Assembly: GCF_029983095.1 (NCBI RefSeq)
Contig: NZ_CP120467.1
Location: 486,001 to 550,000, forward strand
DNA length: 64,000 bases
Reading direction: 5' to 3'
Source of the DNA: Enterococcus montenegrensis
GTDB lineage: Bacteria > Bacillota > Bacilli > Lactobacillales > Enterococcaceae
Program-made: the position numbers and the translations under genes
Shown: positions 7,856 through 17,674 of the stretch, piece after piece
Layout: every line of letters starts with the position of its first letter
How positions within the stretch are numbered: the first letter of the stretch is position 1
Notes under the pieces: generated by a model
Told to the model about the DNA's origin: nothing
Seen by the model: the letters and a program-made list of their open reading frames with translations, nothing else
The model's database searches: none

Positions 7856-9382
7856 ATGCGTGAGATTCAATTTTTTGACACAACGCTACGGGATGGCGAA
7901 CAAACTCCCGGTGTTAATTTTAATACGAAAGAAAAGGTGCAGATTGCCTTACAGTTAGAAAAATGGGGCATTGATACAATTGAAGCGGGCTTTCCGATTG
8001 CTTCAGAGGGAGATTTTGAGGCTGTAACAGCAATTGCCAAAGCGGCAACCACTATGACGGTAGCTGGCTTAGCGCGGTGCCAGAAAAAAGATATTGATCG
8101 TGCTTATGAAGCGTTGCAACATGCTAAGTTTCCTCAAATTCATGTCTTTTTGGCAACGAGTGATGTGCATATGCAATACAAATTAAAAATGACAGAAGAT
8201 CAAGTCTTGGCAGCGATTTGGGAACATGTGAGTTATGCAAAAGAAAAATTCGCCAAGGTTCAATTTTCACCTGAAGATGCTACTCGTACCAACAAAGAAT
8301 TTTTATTAAAAGCTGTTCAAACGGCAATTGATGCGGGTGCCACAATTATCAATATCCCCGACACAGTCGGTTATTCCAATCCAACTGAATATGGTGCTTT
8401 GTTCAAATATTTATTGGCAAATATCAAAAGTGAAGAAGAAATTATTTTTTCTTCCCATTGTCACGATGATTTAGGTATGGCCACAGCCAACGCATTGGCT
8501 GCAATTGAAAATGGTGCCAATCGAATCGAGGGTACAATAAATGGTATTGGTGAACGTGCGGGAAATACGGCTTTAGAGGAAGTGGCCGTAGCACTGCATA
8601 TTCGCCGTGATTTCTATCAATGTGAAAATAAAATTCAACTTAAAGAAACAAAACGAACCAGTGATTTAATCGCCCGTCTTTCAGGAATTTCTATTCCGCG
8701 TAATAAAGCGATTATTGGCGGCAATGCCTATGCCCACGAGTCAGGAATTCATCAAGATGGTGTTTTAAAAAATCCAGAAACATATGAAATTATTACGCCA
8801 CAATTAGTGGGGGTGAATACGAACTCCTTGCCACTGGGAAAACTTTCTGGCCGTCACGCTTTTGTAACCAAAATGGAGGAATTGGGCTACAGCTTAGCAG
8901 AAGCAGAAGTCAAACCACTTTTTAAACGTTTCAAAAATTTGGCAGATAAGAAAAAGCAAATTACTGACGCGGATCTCCTGGCTTTGGTAGCCGATCAAGT
9001 ACGCCAAGAAGAAACAAGTCTTCACTTAGCTGGTGTGCAGTTACAGTATGTTTCTAATGGCCATCAAGGCGCGATTGTTTCGGTTCGTGACAAAAAAGGA
9101 GAAATCAAAATGGCTTCTGCGATTGGTTCTGGCAGTATTCAAGCAATCTACAATTCAATCGATCAGATTTTTGAACAACAGCCAGTTTTGATCAGCTATG
9201 AAATCACCGCTTTAACTGCTGGCGAAGATGCGCAAGCACAAGTGCAGGTGATTTTAGAATGTCCCCAGACAAAAAAACGGATTAACGGAATTGGCATTGA
9301 TTTTGATGTCTTAGAAGCTTCGGCAAAAGCCTATGTTCAAGCCAGTGGTAACCTAAAAAATCTTTTCTCAGAAGATAAATAA
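7856..9382 (+). CDS. leuA: 2-isopropylmalate synthase
   Basis: The 508-residue enzyme condenses acetyl-CoA with 2-oxoisovalerate, the first committed step of leucine synthesis. The catalytic TIM barrel shows [14 protein letters not shown] at residues 5-18, metal-binding [11 protein letters not shown] and [13 protein letters not shown]. The C-terminal third is the LeuA allosteric domain that binds leucine. I start at ATG 7856, which follows AAGGAGGG at 7842-7849; a longer in-frame extension upstream has no SD and overlaps the attenuator region. It is the first structural gene of leuABCD and is expected to be controlled by the upstream leader. Confidence 0.96.
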   Translation: MREIQFFDTTLRDGEQTPGVNFNTKEKVQIALQLEKWGIDTIEAGFPIASEGDFEAVTAIAKAATTMTVAGLARCQKKDIDRAYEALQHAKFPQIHVFLATSDVHMQYKLKMTEDQVLAAIWEHVSYAKEKFAKVQFSPEDATRTNKEFLLKAVQTAIDAGATIINIPDTVGYSNPTEYGALFKYLLANIKSEEEIIFSSHCHDDLGMATANALAAIENGANRIEGTINGIGERAGNTALEEVAVALHIRRDFYQCENKIQLKETKRTSDLIARLSGISIPRNKAIIGGNAYAHESGIHQDGVLKNPETYEIITPQLVGVNTNSLPLGKLSGRHAFVTKMEELGYSLAEAEVKPLFKRFKNLADKKKQITDADLLALVADQVRQEETSLHLAGVQLQYVSNGHQGAIVSVRDKKGEIKMASAIGSGSIQAIYNSIDQIFEQQPVLISYEITALTAGEDAQAQVQVILECPQTKKRINGIGIDFDVLEASAKAYVQASGNLKNLFSEDK

Positions 9383-9402
9383 TAAAGGTGAGGGGAATCG
9401 TG

Positions 9403-10455
9403 ATGAAAAAAATTACAGTTTTAGCCGGGGATGGAATTGGACCGGAAATTATGAATAGTGCCATTGCTGTGTTGCAGGCAGCTGCACCCAAGTGTGGTCA
9501 GGAATTTCAATTTGATGAACAACCTTTTGGCGGTGCTGGAATTGAAGTCAGTGGTAAAGGATTGCCGCAAAAAACATTAGTTGCCTGTCAAAATGCGGAT
9601 GCAATTTTATTAGGGGCTATTGGTGGTATTGCAGGTTCACCTTGGGAAAAAGCCGAACAAACGCCTGAACAAGGACTGTTAGCCCTACGAAAAGCGTTAA
9701 ATCTCTTTGCCAATATTCGGCCAATCAGTGTGCCAGATGCACTGCTACCCTTATCTCCCATTAAAGAAGCAATCGTAAAAGGGACAGATTTTATCGTGGT
9801 GAGGGAATTAACCAGTGGCATTTATTTTGGCGAACCAAGAGAGTTACAAGAACAAGCAGCTTTTGATACCTGCCGTTACACGCAAAAAGAAGTTACGCGA
9901 ATTGCCCATAAAGCTTTTCAAATTGCACAAACTCGTAATAAAAAAGTAACGTCGGTGGATAAAGCCAATGTATTGGCTACAAGTAAATTATGGCGCAAAG
10001 TTGTGACGCAAGTAGCCAAACAATACCCTGATTGTACATTGGAACATCAGCTGGTTGATTCCTGTGCGATGCGTATCGTGCAAAAGCCCACAGAATTTGA
10101 TGTGATTGTCACAGAAAATTTATTTGGTGATATTTTAAGCGATGAAGCCTCTGTTTTACCGGGAACATTAGGTGTTTTGCCAAGTGCTAGTCATAGTGAA
10201 AACGGTGTGTCATTATATGAACCCATTCACGGTTCAGCCCCAGATATTGCCGGAAAAAATATTGCCAATCCTGCTTCAATGATTTTATCAGCGGCTTTAA
10301 TGTTACGACAAAGTTTTAGTGAAGAAAAAATGGCGCAAGCAATTGAAACAGCCGTTTTTGCGGTTATGGATGAAGGTGTCATTACGGCTGATTTAGGCGG
10401 TAGTGCAAAGACGACGGAATTTACAACAGCTGTCATAAATAAAATTCAAGCATAA
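9403..10455 (+). CDS. leuB: 3-isopropylmalate dehydrogenase
   Basis: The 350-residue NAD-dependent beta-decarboxylating dehydrogenase converts 3-isopropylmalate to 2-oxoisocaproate. It shows VLAGDGIGPEIM at the N-terminus, substrate-binding RELTSGIYFGEPRE, the metal-binding TENLFGDILSDEAS segment and the NAD-binding EPIHGSAPDIAGKNIANP motif. ATG 9403 follows GAGGGG with 7-bp spacing; the upstream in-frame GTG at 9388 overlaps that SD and is rejected. It lies 20 bp after leuA in the same operon. Confidence 0.96.
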   Translation: MKKITVLAGDGIGPEIMNSAIAVLQAAAPKCGQEFQFDEQPFGGAGIEVSGKGLPQKTLVACQNADAILLGAIGGIAGSPWEKAEQTPEQGLLALRKALNLFANIRPISVPDALLPLSPIKEAIVKGTDFIVVRELTSGIYFGEPRELQEQAAFDTCRYTQKEVTRIAHKAFQIAQTRNKKVTSVDKANVLATSKLWRKVVTQVAKQYPDCTLEHQLVDSCAMRIVQKPTEFDVIVTENLFGDILSDEASVLPGTLGVLPSASHSENGVSLYEPIHGSAPDIAGKNIANPASMILSAALMLRQSFSEEKMAQAIETAVFAVMDEGVITADLGGSAKTTEFTTAVINKIQA

Positions 10456-10510
10456 ACAGTTTGTGGATTAAAGGAAGAAAAACATATGTGCATAAGAGGG
10501 GAGTAAAAAG

Positions 10511-11896
10511 ATGGGAAAAACACTTTTTGATAAGATTTGGGAACGTCACGTCATTAAAGGAGAAGCAGGAGGCGCTCAATTATTATATGTAGATCTGCAG
10601 CTGATCCATGAAGTTACTTCACCGCAAGCTTTTGAAGGCTTGCGACAAGCTAAGCGTAAAGTTCGCTGTCCCAAGCGAGTTTTTGCCACGATGGATCATA
10701 ATGTCCCAACGGTGGATATTCATAATATCACGGACTTGATTGCAAAAAAGCAAATCGATACTTTACGCCAAAATTGTCAGGAATTTGGGATTGAGCTTTG
10801 TGATAATGGTTCAGAAAATCAAGGAATTGTTCACATGGTAGGACCAGAGATGGGGTTGACACAACCAGGTAAAGTCATTGTTTGTGGCGATTCCCACACG
10901 GCTACTCATGGTGCTTTTGGCGCAATTGCCTTTGGGATTGGCACAAGTGAGGTGGAACATGTTTTTGCAACGCAAACAATTTGGCAGAAAAAACCAAAAC
11001 GCATGGGTATTAAAGTAACAGGGAAATTACAACCAGGAGTTTATGCTAAAGATATTATTTTAGCTTTGATTGCTAAATACGGTACGGATTTTGGTGTTGG
11101 CTATGCGGCGGAGTTTTTCGGAGATACAATTACGAATTTATCAATGGAAGAGCGGATGACTATTTGTAATATGGCAATTGAAGGTGGTGCTAAAATGGGG
11201 ATGATGGCCCCGGATCAAAAGACATTTGATTATGTTGCAAAACGTAAATATGCACCTAGAAATATGGACGCAGCTATAGCCGATTGGCAGACGCTTTATA
11301 CAGATGAAGATGCCCAATTTGATACGTTATTAGAATTGGATGCCAAAAATTTAGCACCTTATATTACCTGGGGGACCAATCCGGAGATGGGGGTTTCTTT
11401 TGAAGAGAACTTTCCTGCAATCAAAGATCATAATGATGCATTAGCTTATGAATATATGGATTTAAAGCCTGGTCAAACACCCAATGATATTCCAATTGAA
11501 TATGTTTTTATTGGTTCTTGTACTAACGGCCGACTTTCAGATTTACAAGAAGCCGCTAAAATTATTGCAGGCAAAAAAATTAAAGTCGGTGTCACGGGCA
11601 TTGTTGTACCAGGTTCACGACCAGTAAAAAAGGCCGCTGAAAAGTTAGGGCTAGATGAAGTTTTCAAGGCCGCAGGATTTGAATGGCGAGAACCCGGCTG
11701 TTCCATGTGTTTGGGGATGAATCCAGATAAAGTTCCTGAGTTTGTCCACTGTGCCTCTACTTCTAATCGCAACTTTGTGGGCCGTCAAGGGAAAAATTCC
11801 CGCACGCATCTATGTAGTCCGGCTATGGCGGCTGCCGCTGCGCTAAATGGAACTTTTGTCGATGTACGAAAAATCGTGAAAGGAGCTGCATGTTAA
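10511..11896 (+). CDS. leuC: 3-isopropylmalate dehydratase, large subunit
   Basis: The 461-residue aconitase-family subunit isomerises 2- to 3-isopropylmalate together with LeuD. The [4Fe-4S] ligands are visible in FIGSCTNGR (one Cys) and GCSMCLGMN (two Cys), and [13 protein letters not shown] binds substrate. Near-standard length and full motif order suggest an active protein. An AGAGGGGAG ribosome binding site precedes ATG 10511. Its stop codon overlaps the leuD start, which favours coupled translation of the two subunits. Confidence 0.96.
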   Translation: MGKTLFDKIWERHVIKGEAGGAQLLYVDLQLIHEVTSPQAFEGLRQAKRKVRCPKRVFATMDHNVPTVDIHNITDLIAKKQIDTLRQNCQEFGIELCDNGSENQGIVHMVGPEMGLTQPGKVIVCGDSHTATHGAFGAIAFGIGTSEVEHVFATQTIWQKKPKRMGIKVTGKLQPGVYAKDIILALIAKYGTDFGVGYAAEFFGDTITNLSMEERMTICNMAIEGGAKMGMMAPDQKTFDYVAKRKYAPRNMDAAIADWQTLYTDEDAQFDTLLELDAKNLAPYITWGTNPEMGVSFEENFPAIKDHNDALAYEYMDLKPGQTPNDIPIEYVFIGSCTNGRLSDLQEAAKIIAGKKIKVGVTGIVVPGSRPVKKAAEKLGLDEVFKAAGFEWREPGCSMCLGMNPDKVPEFVHCASTSNRNFVGRQGKNSRTHLCSPAMAAAAALNGTFVDVRKIVKGAAC

Positions 11897-12486
11897 TGGA
11901 GGCATTTAAAGTCTATACGGGAATGACTGTTCCTTTTATGAATGATAATGTGGATACCGACCAAATTATTCCAAAAACGTATTTGAAACGTGTAGATAAA
12001 AAAGGTTTTGGTGAATTTCTTTTTGATGATTGGCGCTATTTGTCAGATCACAGGCCCAATCCTGAATTTGTGTTAAACTTTCCAGAGTATCAAAAGGCTA
12101 CGATTTTAGTTTCAGGCGATAATTTTGGTTCTGGTTCTTCGCGAGAACACGCGGCCTGGGCTTTAATGGATTATGGCTTTAAAGCAGTTATTGCTGGCAG
12201 TTTTAGTGACATTTTTTATATGAATGCGACTAAAAATGGCCTGTTGCCGATTGCTTTAGACAAAGTAGCACGAGAAAAATTAGCAGCTGTATCACCGACC
12301 GCTAAAATTACGATCGATTTACCAAACCAAGTTGTCAAAACAAAAGAGGACACATTTTCATTTGCTATTGATGAAACGTGGAAAAATAAATTGGTGAATG
12401 GCTTAGATGAAATTGGGATTACCTTGCAAGCAGAAGAATTGATTAGCCAATATGAAAATGAAGGTGTGCCCACCTATTGGCGTTAA
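11890..12486 (+). CDS. leuD: 3-isopropylmalate dehydratase, small subunit
   Basis: The 198-residue swivel-domain partner of LeuC contains [15 protein letters not shown] near the N-terminus and the active-site loop [17 protein letters not shown]. Two starts are possible: ATG 11890 overlaps leuC by 7 bp and lies 4 bp after AGGAG (11881-11885), while ATG 11896 has a better 10-bp spacing. I list the longer form, which adds two residues. It is the last gene of leuABCD; a strong terminator begins 2 bp after the stop. No ilv genes are visible nearby. Confidence 0.95.
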   Translation: MLMEAFKVYTGMTVPFMNDNVDTDQIIPKTYLKRVDKKGFGEFLFDDWRYLSDHRPNPEFVLNFPEYQKATILVSGDNFGSGSSREHAAWALMDYGFKAVIAGSFSDIFYMNATKNGLLPIALDKVAREKLAAVSPTAKITIDLPNQVVKTKEDTFSFAIDETWKNKLVNGLDEIGITLQAEELISQYENEGVPTYWR

Positions 12487-12487
12487 C

Positions 12488-12595
12488 AAAAAAGCTTTCT
12501 GTCAGTCTCTGGGATGAAATCACTAAAAAATTAAAGTAAGAGCTTAATTTTTTAGTGATTTCATCTACAGGTACATTTACAGACGGCTTTTTTTT
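12488..12595 (+). terminator. Terminator of the leu operon with long perfect hairpin
   Basis: A 22-bp perfect inverted repeat (12513-12534 with 12544-12565, 9-nt loop) sits inside an outer stem pairing AAAAAAGC (12488-12495) with GC plus T8 (12586-12595). No gene is seen in the remaining AT-rich DNA up to 12832. Confidence 0.85.
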
Positions 12596-12832
12596 GTCTC
12601 ACTTTATGAATCACTACGGCCATAAGCAAAAATTTTCAAAAATAAAAAGCCATTCTAGCAAATTTTGTTATATAGCTTGGGACAAAAAGGTTCCTTAAGC
12701 TTTTCAAGCTGGCTTGTTTTTTTATCCAACTTTCTGCGATATTAAGCCAAACTTTCAAGAAAATTGAAAAGCAATTATTGAAATTCTGTCTTATTGTATA
12801 AAAGCAAAACGAGTTTTAAAAACTTCTCTACT

Positions 12833-13261
12833 TTAAAAAGCCAAGTTTAGTTGATTTAAAAAGTGCATGAGTTGATGGTAGTCAATTTCGGGATTGCGGC
12901 TTTTAATATTTTGATAAACTTTTTTTGAAATATTAGGTAATTGGGATTTAATTTCTCGCCCTTTTTGGGTTAAATCAATTTTTAGAATTCGCTCATCTTC
13001 AGGAGAACGGCTACGATTTAGTAATCCTTGATTCTCCATTTTTTTTAAAAGTGGGCTTAAAGTGCCCGAATCTAGGAATAATTTTTCACCTAAACATTTT
13101 ACACTCATATCCTCTTCAATCGCCAATAAAGCGATAAAACTTGTATAAGTCAAATCCAATTCTGCTAGAAAAGGTTTATATAACCGAATTATTTCTTTTG
13201 AGGCAACATACAGCTGAAAACATAATTCTTTTGTTAAAAAATCTTCCGCCAATTTTTTCAC
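12833..13261 (-). CDS. ohrR: OhrR-type MarR-family peroxide-sensing repressor
   Basis: The 142-residue winged-helix protein has the OhrR N-terminus ELCFQLYVASKEIIRLYKPF, in which Cys14 aligns with the reactive cysteine that senses organic hydroperoxides. The wing segment SRSPEDERILKIDLT follows the recognition helix. It is divergent from ohr, with a 100-bp gap that contains a palindrome matching the OhrR box. By family knowledge the reduced dimer represses ohr and oxidation of Cys14 releases it. No second Cys is visible, which suggests the one-Cys class using a low-molecular-weight thiol. Confidence 0.92.
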   Translation of the reverse strand: MKKLAEDFLTKELCFQLYVASKEIIRLYKPFLAELDLTYTSFIALLAIEEDMSVKCLGEKLFLDSGTLSPLLKKMENQGLLNRSRSPEDERILKIDLTQKGREIKSQLPNISKKVYQNIKSRNPEIDYHQLMHFLNQLNLAF

Positions 13262-13301
13262 GTCCTTTTAATTTCTTTTAGTCTAAGCAGAATCTAAATT
13301 T

Positions 13302-13336
13302 TTGTCAAACACAATTAAATTGTATACAATTTAATT
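13302..13336 (+). promoter_or_regulatory. ohr promoter with embedded OhrR operator
   Basis: TTGTCA (13302-13307) and TACAAT (13325-13330) are 17 bp apart. A 24-bp perfect palindrome at 13313-13336, centred on GTATAC, overlaps the -10. It matches the TACAATT/AATTGTA pattern of known OhrR boxes as I recall it. Confidence 0.85.
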
Positions 13337-13361
13337 TGTAAATAAGAAAGAAGGAATTGAC

Positions 13362-13775
13362 ATGAAAAAAGTTTATGCAACTAAGATGATTAATACCGGT
13401 GGTCGTACAGGAGAAGTTCACTCACCTGATCACGCTTTTACCATGAATATTTTGCCTCCTGGCAGCAAAGAAAAAGGCCCAGCAAATCCCGAACAACTTT
13501 TTGCAGCAGGTTACAGTGCTTGTTTTAACAGTGCACTTTCTTATATTAAAGAACAAGCGGGCTTTACCGGTGAATCTACGATTGAAGTAACCGTTTCTTT
13601 ATATAATTTGAGTCAATCGGAATTACCTGACGTGCAATTAGGTGTTGAAATTGCCGGACATATCGACGGTGCGACGAATGAAGAAACAATGGAATTATTG
13701 CAAGAAGCGCATAAAGTTTGCCCGTATTCTCGTGCTACCAAAGGAAATATCGCAGTAACTATTAATGCTTATTAA
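13362..13775 (+). CDS. ohr: Organic hydroperoxide resistance protein
   Basis: The 137-residue OsmC/Ohr-family peroxidase reduces organic hydroperoxides. The two catalytic cysteines are Cys54 in AAGYSACFNSAL and Cys120 in HKVCPYSRA, and the N-terminal GGRTGEVHSPD is the Ohr signature with the catalytic Arg. Family members form intertwined cytosolic dimers recycled by dihydrolipoamide-type thiols. It sits directly downstream of the OhrR operator and divergent from ohrR, so hydroperoxide induction is expected. An oxidoreductase gene follows after 16 bp. Confidence 0.95.
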   Translation: MKKVYATKMINTGGRTGEVHSPDHAFTMNILPPGSKEKGPANPEQLFAAGYSACFNSALSYIKEQAGFTGESTIEVTVSLYNLSQSELPDVQLGVEIAGHIDGATNEETMELLQEAHKVCPYSRATKGNIAVTINAY

Positions 13776-13791
13776 GTAAGGGGGTAAAAGA

Positions 13792-14733
13792 ATGGAAACT
13801 CGTGCAATTGTCATTAATCAGTATGGTGGTAGTGAAGGTTTACAAGAAGAAAATGTGAAGCTGCCCGCTTTAAAAGAAGATCAAGTTTTAGTTCAAGTTC
13901 AAGCGACCTCAATTAATCCAATCGATTGGAAATTGCGAGAAGGTTATTTGCAACAGATGTTTGATTGGGAATTTCCCATTATTCTTGGCTGGGATGTAGC
14001 TGGAATAATTAGCGCAGTTGGTGAAAATGTCACAGACTGGCAAATCGGTGATCGTGTTTTTGCTCGACCGGCGACTACGCGTTTTGGAACTTATGCCGAT
14101 TATGCGATTGTGGATACAAATCTTTTGGCTAAAATACCCGCTAATATTTCCTTTGAAGCTGCTGCTGCCACACCTCTGGCGGCTTTGACAGCTTATCAAG
14201 GATTATTCAATCATGGTCATTTGCAAAAAGGTGAAAAAGTTTTGATTCATGCTGGTGCCGGTGGTGTCGGAACTTATGCAATTCAATTAGCAAAAGCACA
14301 AGGAGCTGAGGTATTTACAACTGCTAGCAAAAAAAATCATGAACTGCTTTATCGCCTTGGCGCAGACAAAGTAATTGATTATCATGAAGAAAATTTTGCA
14401 GAAGCTTTTTCTGATTTAGATTTGGTATTAGATACAATGGGAGGAAAAATTCAAGAAGACAGTGTCCAAGTGCTCAAAAATGGTGGTCGCTTAGTCACAG
14501 TCTTAGGTATCAGTAATCCGGATTTAATGACAGCTAAAAATATTTTTGCACAGGCTATTTGGTTAGAACCAAATGGTAAAGAGTTAGCGCAATTAGCCAA
14601 TAGGATGCAGGCAGGTCAGTTAGAAAGTGTTATTGGTGCGCAATTTCCGCTAACGGCTGCAGGAGTGAAATCAGCCCATGAATTAAGTGCTACCCATCAT
14701 GCGGTGGGCAAAATTGTTTTAATCAATAATTAA
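13792..14733 (+). CDS. Zinc-independent quinone oxidoreductase-like MDR protein
   Basis: The 313-residue protein belongs to the medium-chain dehydrogenase/reductase superfamily, NADPH:quinone oxidoreductase branch. It has an N-terminal GroES-like domain (SINPIDWKLREG, GWDVAGII) and the cofactor-binding loop HAGAGGVGTYAIQLAKA near residue 155. The cysteine and histidine ligands of zinc alcohol dehydrogenases are absent. The 16-bp gap and GGGGG-type SD suggest co-transcription with ohr, so it may belong to the OhrR regulon and reduce peroxide- or quinone-derived electrophiles. The substrate is unknown. Confidence 0.85.
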   Translation: METRAIVINQYGGSEGLQEENVKLPALKEDQVLVQVQATSINPIDWKLREGYLQQMFDWEFPIILGWDVAGIISAVGENVTDWQIGDRVFARPATTRFGTYADYAIVDTNLLAKIPANISFEAAAATPLAALTAYQGLFNHGHLQKGEKVLIHAGAGGVGTYAIQLAKAQGAEVFTTASKKNHELLYRLGADKVIDYHEENFAEAFSDLDLVLDTMGGKIQEDSVQVLKNGGRLVTVLGISNPDLMTAKNIFAQAIWLEPNGKELAQLANRMQAGQLESVIGAQFPLTAAGVKSAHELSATHHAVGKIVLINN

Positions 14734-14759
14734 AAAATATAGATAAATAAAAGTACAGC

Positions 14760-14829
14760 TTTAAACAACACAAAAAATACAGCAGAAATTATAGGTATAA
14801 TTTTCGCTGTATTTTTTGTGTTGTTTAAA
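14760..14829. terminator. Bidirectional terminator between convergent genes
   Basis: A 24-bp perfect inverted repeat (14760-14783 with 14806-14829) has internal complementarity in the loop and A/T runs that serve both strands. It separates the oxidoreductase gene from the AraC-type regulator. Confidence 0.85.
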
Positions 14830-14853
14830 CTTTTTCTACGCGTAGCTTGAGGC

Positions 14854-15873
14854 TTAGGGGCGATTTTGTTGGCGCCATTTTAAAGGCGTTTGTCCCTTAA
14901 TTTTTTTAAAAGAGCGGATAAAATAGCTAGGCTCCAGGTAGCCGAGTTCTTCACTAACATCGCTGATTGATAAATCAGTATCTTTTAACAACTCTTCGGC
15001 CCAATAGATTTTTAGCTTACTGTAAATCTGGCTAAAAGGCTCACCAAATTCTTCTTTCAAAAGACGGCTTAAATAACTAGGGCTCAAATTCACCAACTGT
15101 GCTAGTGTTGGCAGATCCACATGATTGCTTTTATTAGCGAAGACGGCATCGACAGCTGGTTGCAAAATTTTGTTTTTAGCTTGATAAATGCCACTGTTGG
15201 TATTTAAGCGTTTTTCTAAGACTGATTGGCGAATATCCTCTTGAATAAAGGTCAAATCAACCGGTTCTTCATCTTTTATGACAGCTAAATTTGTAGTGCG
15301 CTTTGTTAGACGAAGTGTTTGTTGATAGGCTTTGATTAAGTAATCTTTTTTGATGGCTTCGGTGACAATATATTCACTTAATTGTTCTAACATATTGGCT
15401 GCATGATTTAAATCGGCCATACTAAAACGCGGATAGGCGTTAATTAAATCCTGATGTTCAGCTTTAAAGGCGGCGACATCAGCGCGGGTATCCAAGTTTA
15501 AAATCTGTTCTAATTCTTCTTGTTGTTCGTCTAATAAAATTTCCCCTGCCATAATAGCACCGACGTAATTATTGTCCACCAGAATAGGAATGGCTAAATC
15601 AACAATATTAAAATGACAGCGGTAAATGAAAGGTTCACCGGTGCGCACAGCTTCTAAACCGCCGCGGGCATCACATTTTTCACAAAATTGTGCTAATTGT
15701 GGGTGGTGACGGGCTAAGTTACAAAAGGGTTTCACTTGGCTGTGCTTTGTAATGGGTTTGCCTTTGTAATCAACTAAAATAATTGCTAAGTGGGTAGCGA
15801 CAGCAATACTTTCTTGTAGGCGCTCCCATTTTTCTAAATCCAAAACTTTTTCAATTTCAAAATGGGTACTCAT
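14854..15873 (-). CDS. PocR-domain AraC-family regulator of the glycerol/dihydroxyacetone cluster
   Basis: The 339-residue regulator has an N-terminal PocR sensory domain (about residues 8-165) with the conserved Cys set in FCNLAR, QFCEKCDARGG and YRCHFNIVDLAIPI. A C-terminal AraC helix-turn-helix pair (about 235-335) contains SPSYLSRLLKEEFG and GYLEPSYFIRSFKKIKG. PocR domains sense small hydrocarbon derivatives such as 1,3-propanediol. The gene is divergent from gldA-dhaMKL, so it is probably their activator, responding to a glycerol metabolite. This role is inferred from position. A GGAGGG SD precedes ATG 15873. Confidence 0.88.
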   Translation of the reverse strand: MSTHFEIEKVLDLEKWERLQESIAVATHLAIILVDYKGKPITKHSQVKPFCNLARHHPQLAQFCEKCDARGGLEAVRTGEPFIYRCHFNIVDLAIPILVDNNYVGAIMAGEILLDEQQEELEQILNLDTRADVAAFKAEHQDLINAYPRFSMADLNHAANMLEQLSEYIVTEAIKKDYLIKAYQQTLRLTKRTTNLAVIKDEEPVDLTFIQEDIRQSVLEKRLNTNSGIYQAKNKILQPAVDAVFANKSNHVDLPTLAQLVNLSPSYLSRLLKEEFGEPFSQIYSKLKIYWAEELLKDTDLSISDVSEELGYLEPSYFIRSFKKIKGQTPLKWRQQNRP

Positions 15874-15962
15874 AATTGGGCCCTCCGTAGTTTTATTATA
15901 GAACTTTTTGGTTTAATGACAAATAATTGCTATTTCACAAAAAAGTTCTATCTAAATTTATA

Positions 15963-16010
15963 AGAAAGCGCTATCAAAGTGTCGTGTTAATTGTAATGGA
16001 AGCGGTTATT
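15963..16010 (+). promoter_or_regulatory. Two cre-like catabolite-repression sites upstream of gldA
   Basis: AGAAAGCGCTATCA (15963-15976) matches 13 of 14 positions of the TGWAANCGNTNWCA consensus. TGGAAGCGGTTATT (15997-16010) matches 11 of 14. Both lie in the 232-bp divergent region, so CcpA control of the cluster is likely. I did not find a convincing -35/-10 pair. Confidence 0.65.
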
Positions 16011-16105
16011 ATTGTGGCGTAGAGAAAAAGAGATAGTTAATTTTTACTATCTTTAATTTTCGATTTATAAAAAATCGACCCACCACAAATGAGGAGGAAT
16101 TTACT

Positions 16106-17245
16106 ATGAGAAAAGCATTAATCTTACCAACAAAGTATGTCCAAGGAGAAAATGAATTACTAAATTTAGGTTATTTTGTTCAAACATTTGGCAAATCAGC
16201 TTTACTAATCGCAAATCCAGAAGATGTCAAACGCGTGAAACCGCAATTAGATGCGACTGCCAAAAAATTTAATATCACCTTTATTGAAGGTGGTTTTAAT
16301 GGTGAAGTTACTCGCGCAGAAACCAAACGCTTGCAAGCTGTAGCAAAAGAAAATCATACTGATGCCATCGTTGGTTTAGGTGGTGGTAAGGCTATTGATG
16401 CTTCAAAAGTAGTCGCAGAAGGCGAACATTTAATTATTGTACCAACAATCGCGGCAACGGATGCACCAACTTCACATTCTGCTGTTTTATACCATGAGGA
16501 TGGTTCTTTTGATGATTATGCATACTTTAAACAAAGTCCAAGTGTCGTTTTGGTAGATACAACTGTCATCGCCAAAGCACCAACCCGCTTTTTAGTTGCT
16601 GGTATGGGAGATGCTTTGTCCACTTATTTTGAAGCAAGAGCCACGCATAACTCTTATTCACGGGTAAATGCGAGCTTACCAATGGGCTCAAGAGAAGGTT
16701 TAACACCTAATGCGTCTGGAACGTATGCGGCTTTAGCGATGGCTAAATTATGCTGGACTCATTTGCAAGAAGATGGTTTAAAAGCCAAAATTGCAGCGGA
16801 TAGTAATTTAGTAACAGAAGCTTTAAATAAAATCGTTGAAACCAACATCTTGCTTTCAGGACTTGGTTTTGAAAGCGGTGGTTTAGCAGCAGCACACGCC
16901 ATTCATAATGGGATGACGGTTTTACCAGGTGCCCATGGCTACTTGCACGGTGAAAAAGTGGCTTTTGCAACAATTGTTCAATTGGTCTTAGAAGATGCGA
17001 ACAAAGAAGAATTAGAAGCAGTCATGGATTTTAGTGCTTCTGTTGGTTTGCCATTAACATTGGCTGATTTGGGAGTTGAAACGATTTCCTTTGATGAAGC
17101 CATGGCAGTTGCTGAAATTGCTTGTATTCCAGAAGAGTCCATTCATTCAATGCCGTTTCCAATTGTGGTAGAAGAAGTGGCCAATGCGTTAATTGTCGCA
17201 GATAAAATTGGTCAAAATTATAAAGAGCGACACGACTTAGCATAG
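16106..17245 (+). CDS. gldA: Glycerol dehydrogenase
   Basis: The 379-residue family III metal-dependent dehydrogenase oxidises glycerol to dihydroxyacetone with NAD+. Visible features are the NAD-binding GLGGGKAIDASK near residue 95, PTIAATDAPTSHSAV, and the zinc ligands in GMGDALSTYFEA (Asp), AAAHAIHNG (His) and GYLHGEKVAF (His). A GAGGAGG SD precedes ATG 16106. It opens the cluster gldA-dhaM-dhaK-dhaL, which channels dihydroxyacetone into glycolysis as dihydroxyacetone phosphate. Length is slightly above the typical 365-370 residues. Confidence 0.95.
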   Translation: MRKALILPTKYVQGENELLNLGYFVQTFGKSALLIANPEDVKRVKPQLDATAKKFNITFIEGGFNGEVTRAETKRLQAVAKENHTDAIVGLGGGKAIDASKVVAEGEHLIIVPTIAATDAPTSHSAVLYHEDGSFDDYAYFKQSPSVVLVDTTVIAKAPTRFLVAGMGDALSTYFEARATHNSYSRVNASLPMGSREGLTPNASGTYAALAMAKLCWTHLQEDGLKAKIAADSNLVTEALNKIVETNILLSGLGFESGGLAAAHAIHNGMTVLPGAHGYLHGEKVAFATIVQLVLEDANKEELEAVMDFSASVGLPLTLADLGVETISFDEAMAVAEIACIPEESIHSMPFPIVVEEVANALIVADKIGQNYKERHDLA

Positions 17246-17274
17246 ATTTTTATTGACGAAGGAGTAGGTTATCC

Positions 17275-17670
17275 ATGAAAAAAAGTATCTTTTTAGTTTC
17301 CCATAGTAAAGAAATTACAGACGGTATTAAAGCTATGGTGGAACAAATGGCTCAAAAAGAAGAAGTAGCTATCTTTTCTTTAGGCGGCACGGCTGAAGGG
17401 CAATTGGGCAGTGATCCAACCAAAATTACGGCTGCCGTAGAAGCATCACAAGATGCCGCCGTCTACCTTGTTTTTGCCGATTTAGGCAGTGCGATGTTAA
17501 GCGCTGAATTGGCCTTTGATTTGTTAGATGAAAATGACCAGAAAAAATATCGCTTAGTGGACGCTCCTCTAGTTGAAGGTGCCTTTGCAGCTGCAATTAC
17601 TGCCGGCATTACAGATGATGTTGAACAAATCATGACAGAAGCAAAACAAGCAGGCAAAAAAGGATGGTAA
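17275..17670 (+). CDS. dhaM: PTS-dependent dihydroxyacetone kinase, phosphotransferase subunit
   Basis: The 131-residue protein is a single-domain DhaM of the EIIA-mannose fold, as in Gram-positive systems, without the HPr/EI fusions seen in E. coli. The phosphorylatable residue is His10 in IFLVSHSKEI. It takes phosphate from HPr and recharges ADP bound to DhaL. The conserved SLGGT motif is near residue 37. It starts 29 bp after gldA and ends 4 bp before dhaK, so the genes are co-transcribed. Confidence 0.93.
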   Translation: MKKSIFLVSHSKEITDGIKAMVEQMAQKEEVAIFSLGGTAEGQLGSDPTKITAAVEASQDAAVYLVFADLGSAMLSAELAFDLLDENDQKKYRLVDAPLVEGAFAAAITAGITDDVEQIMTEAKQAGKKGW

Positions 17671-17674
17671 AAAG

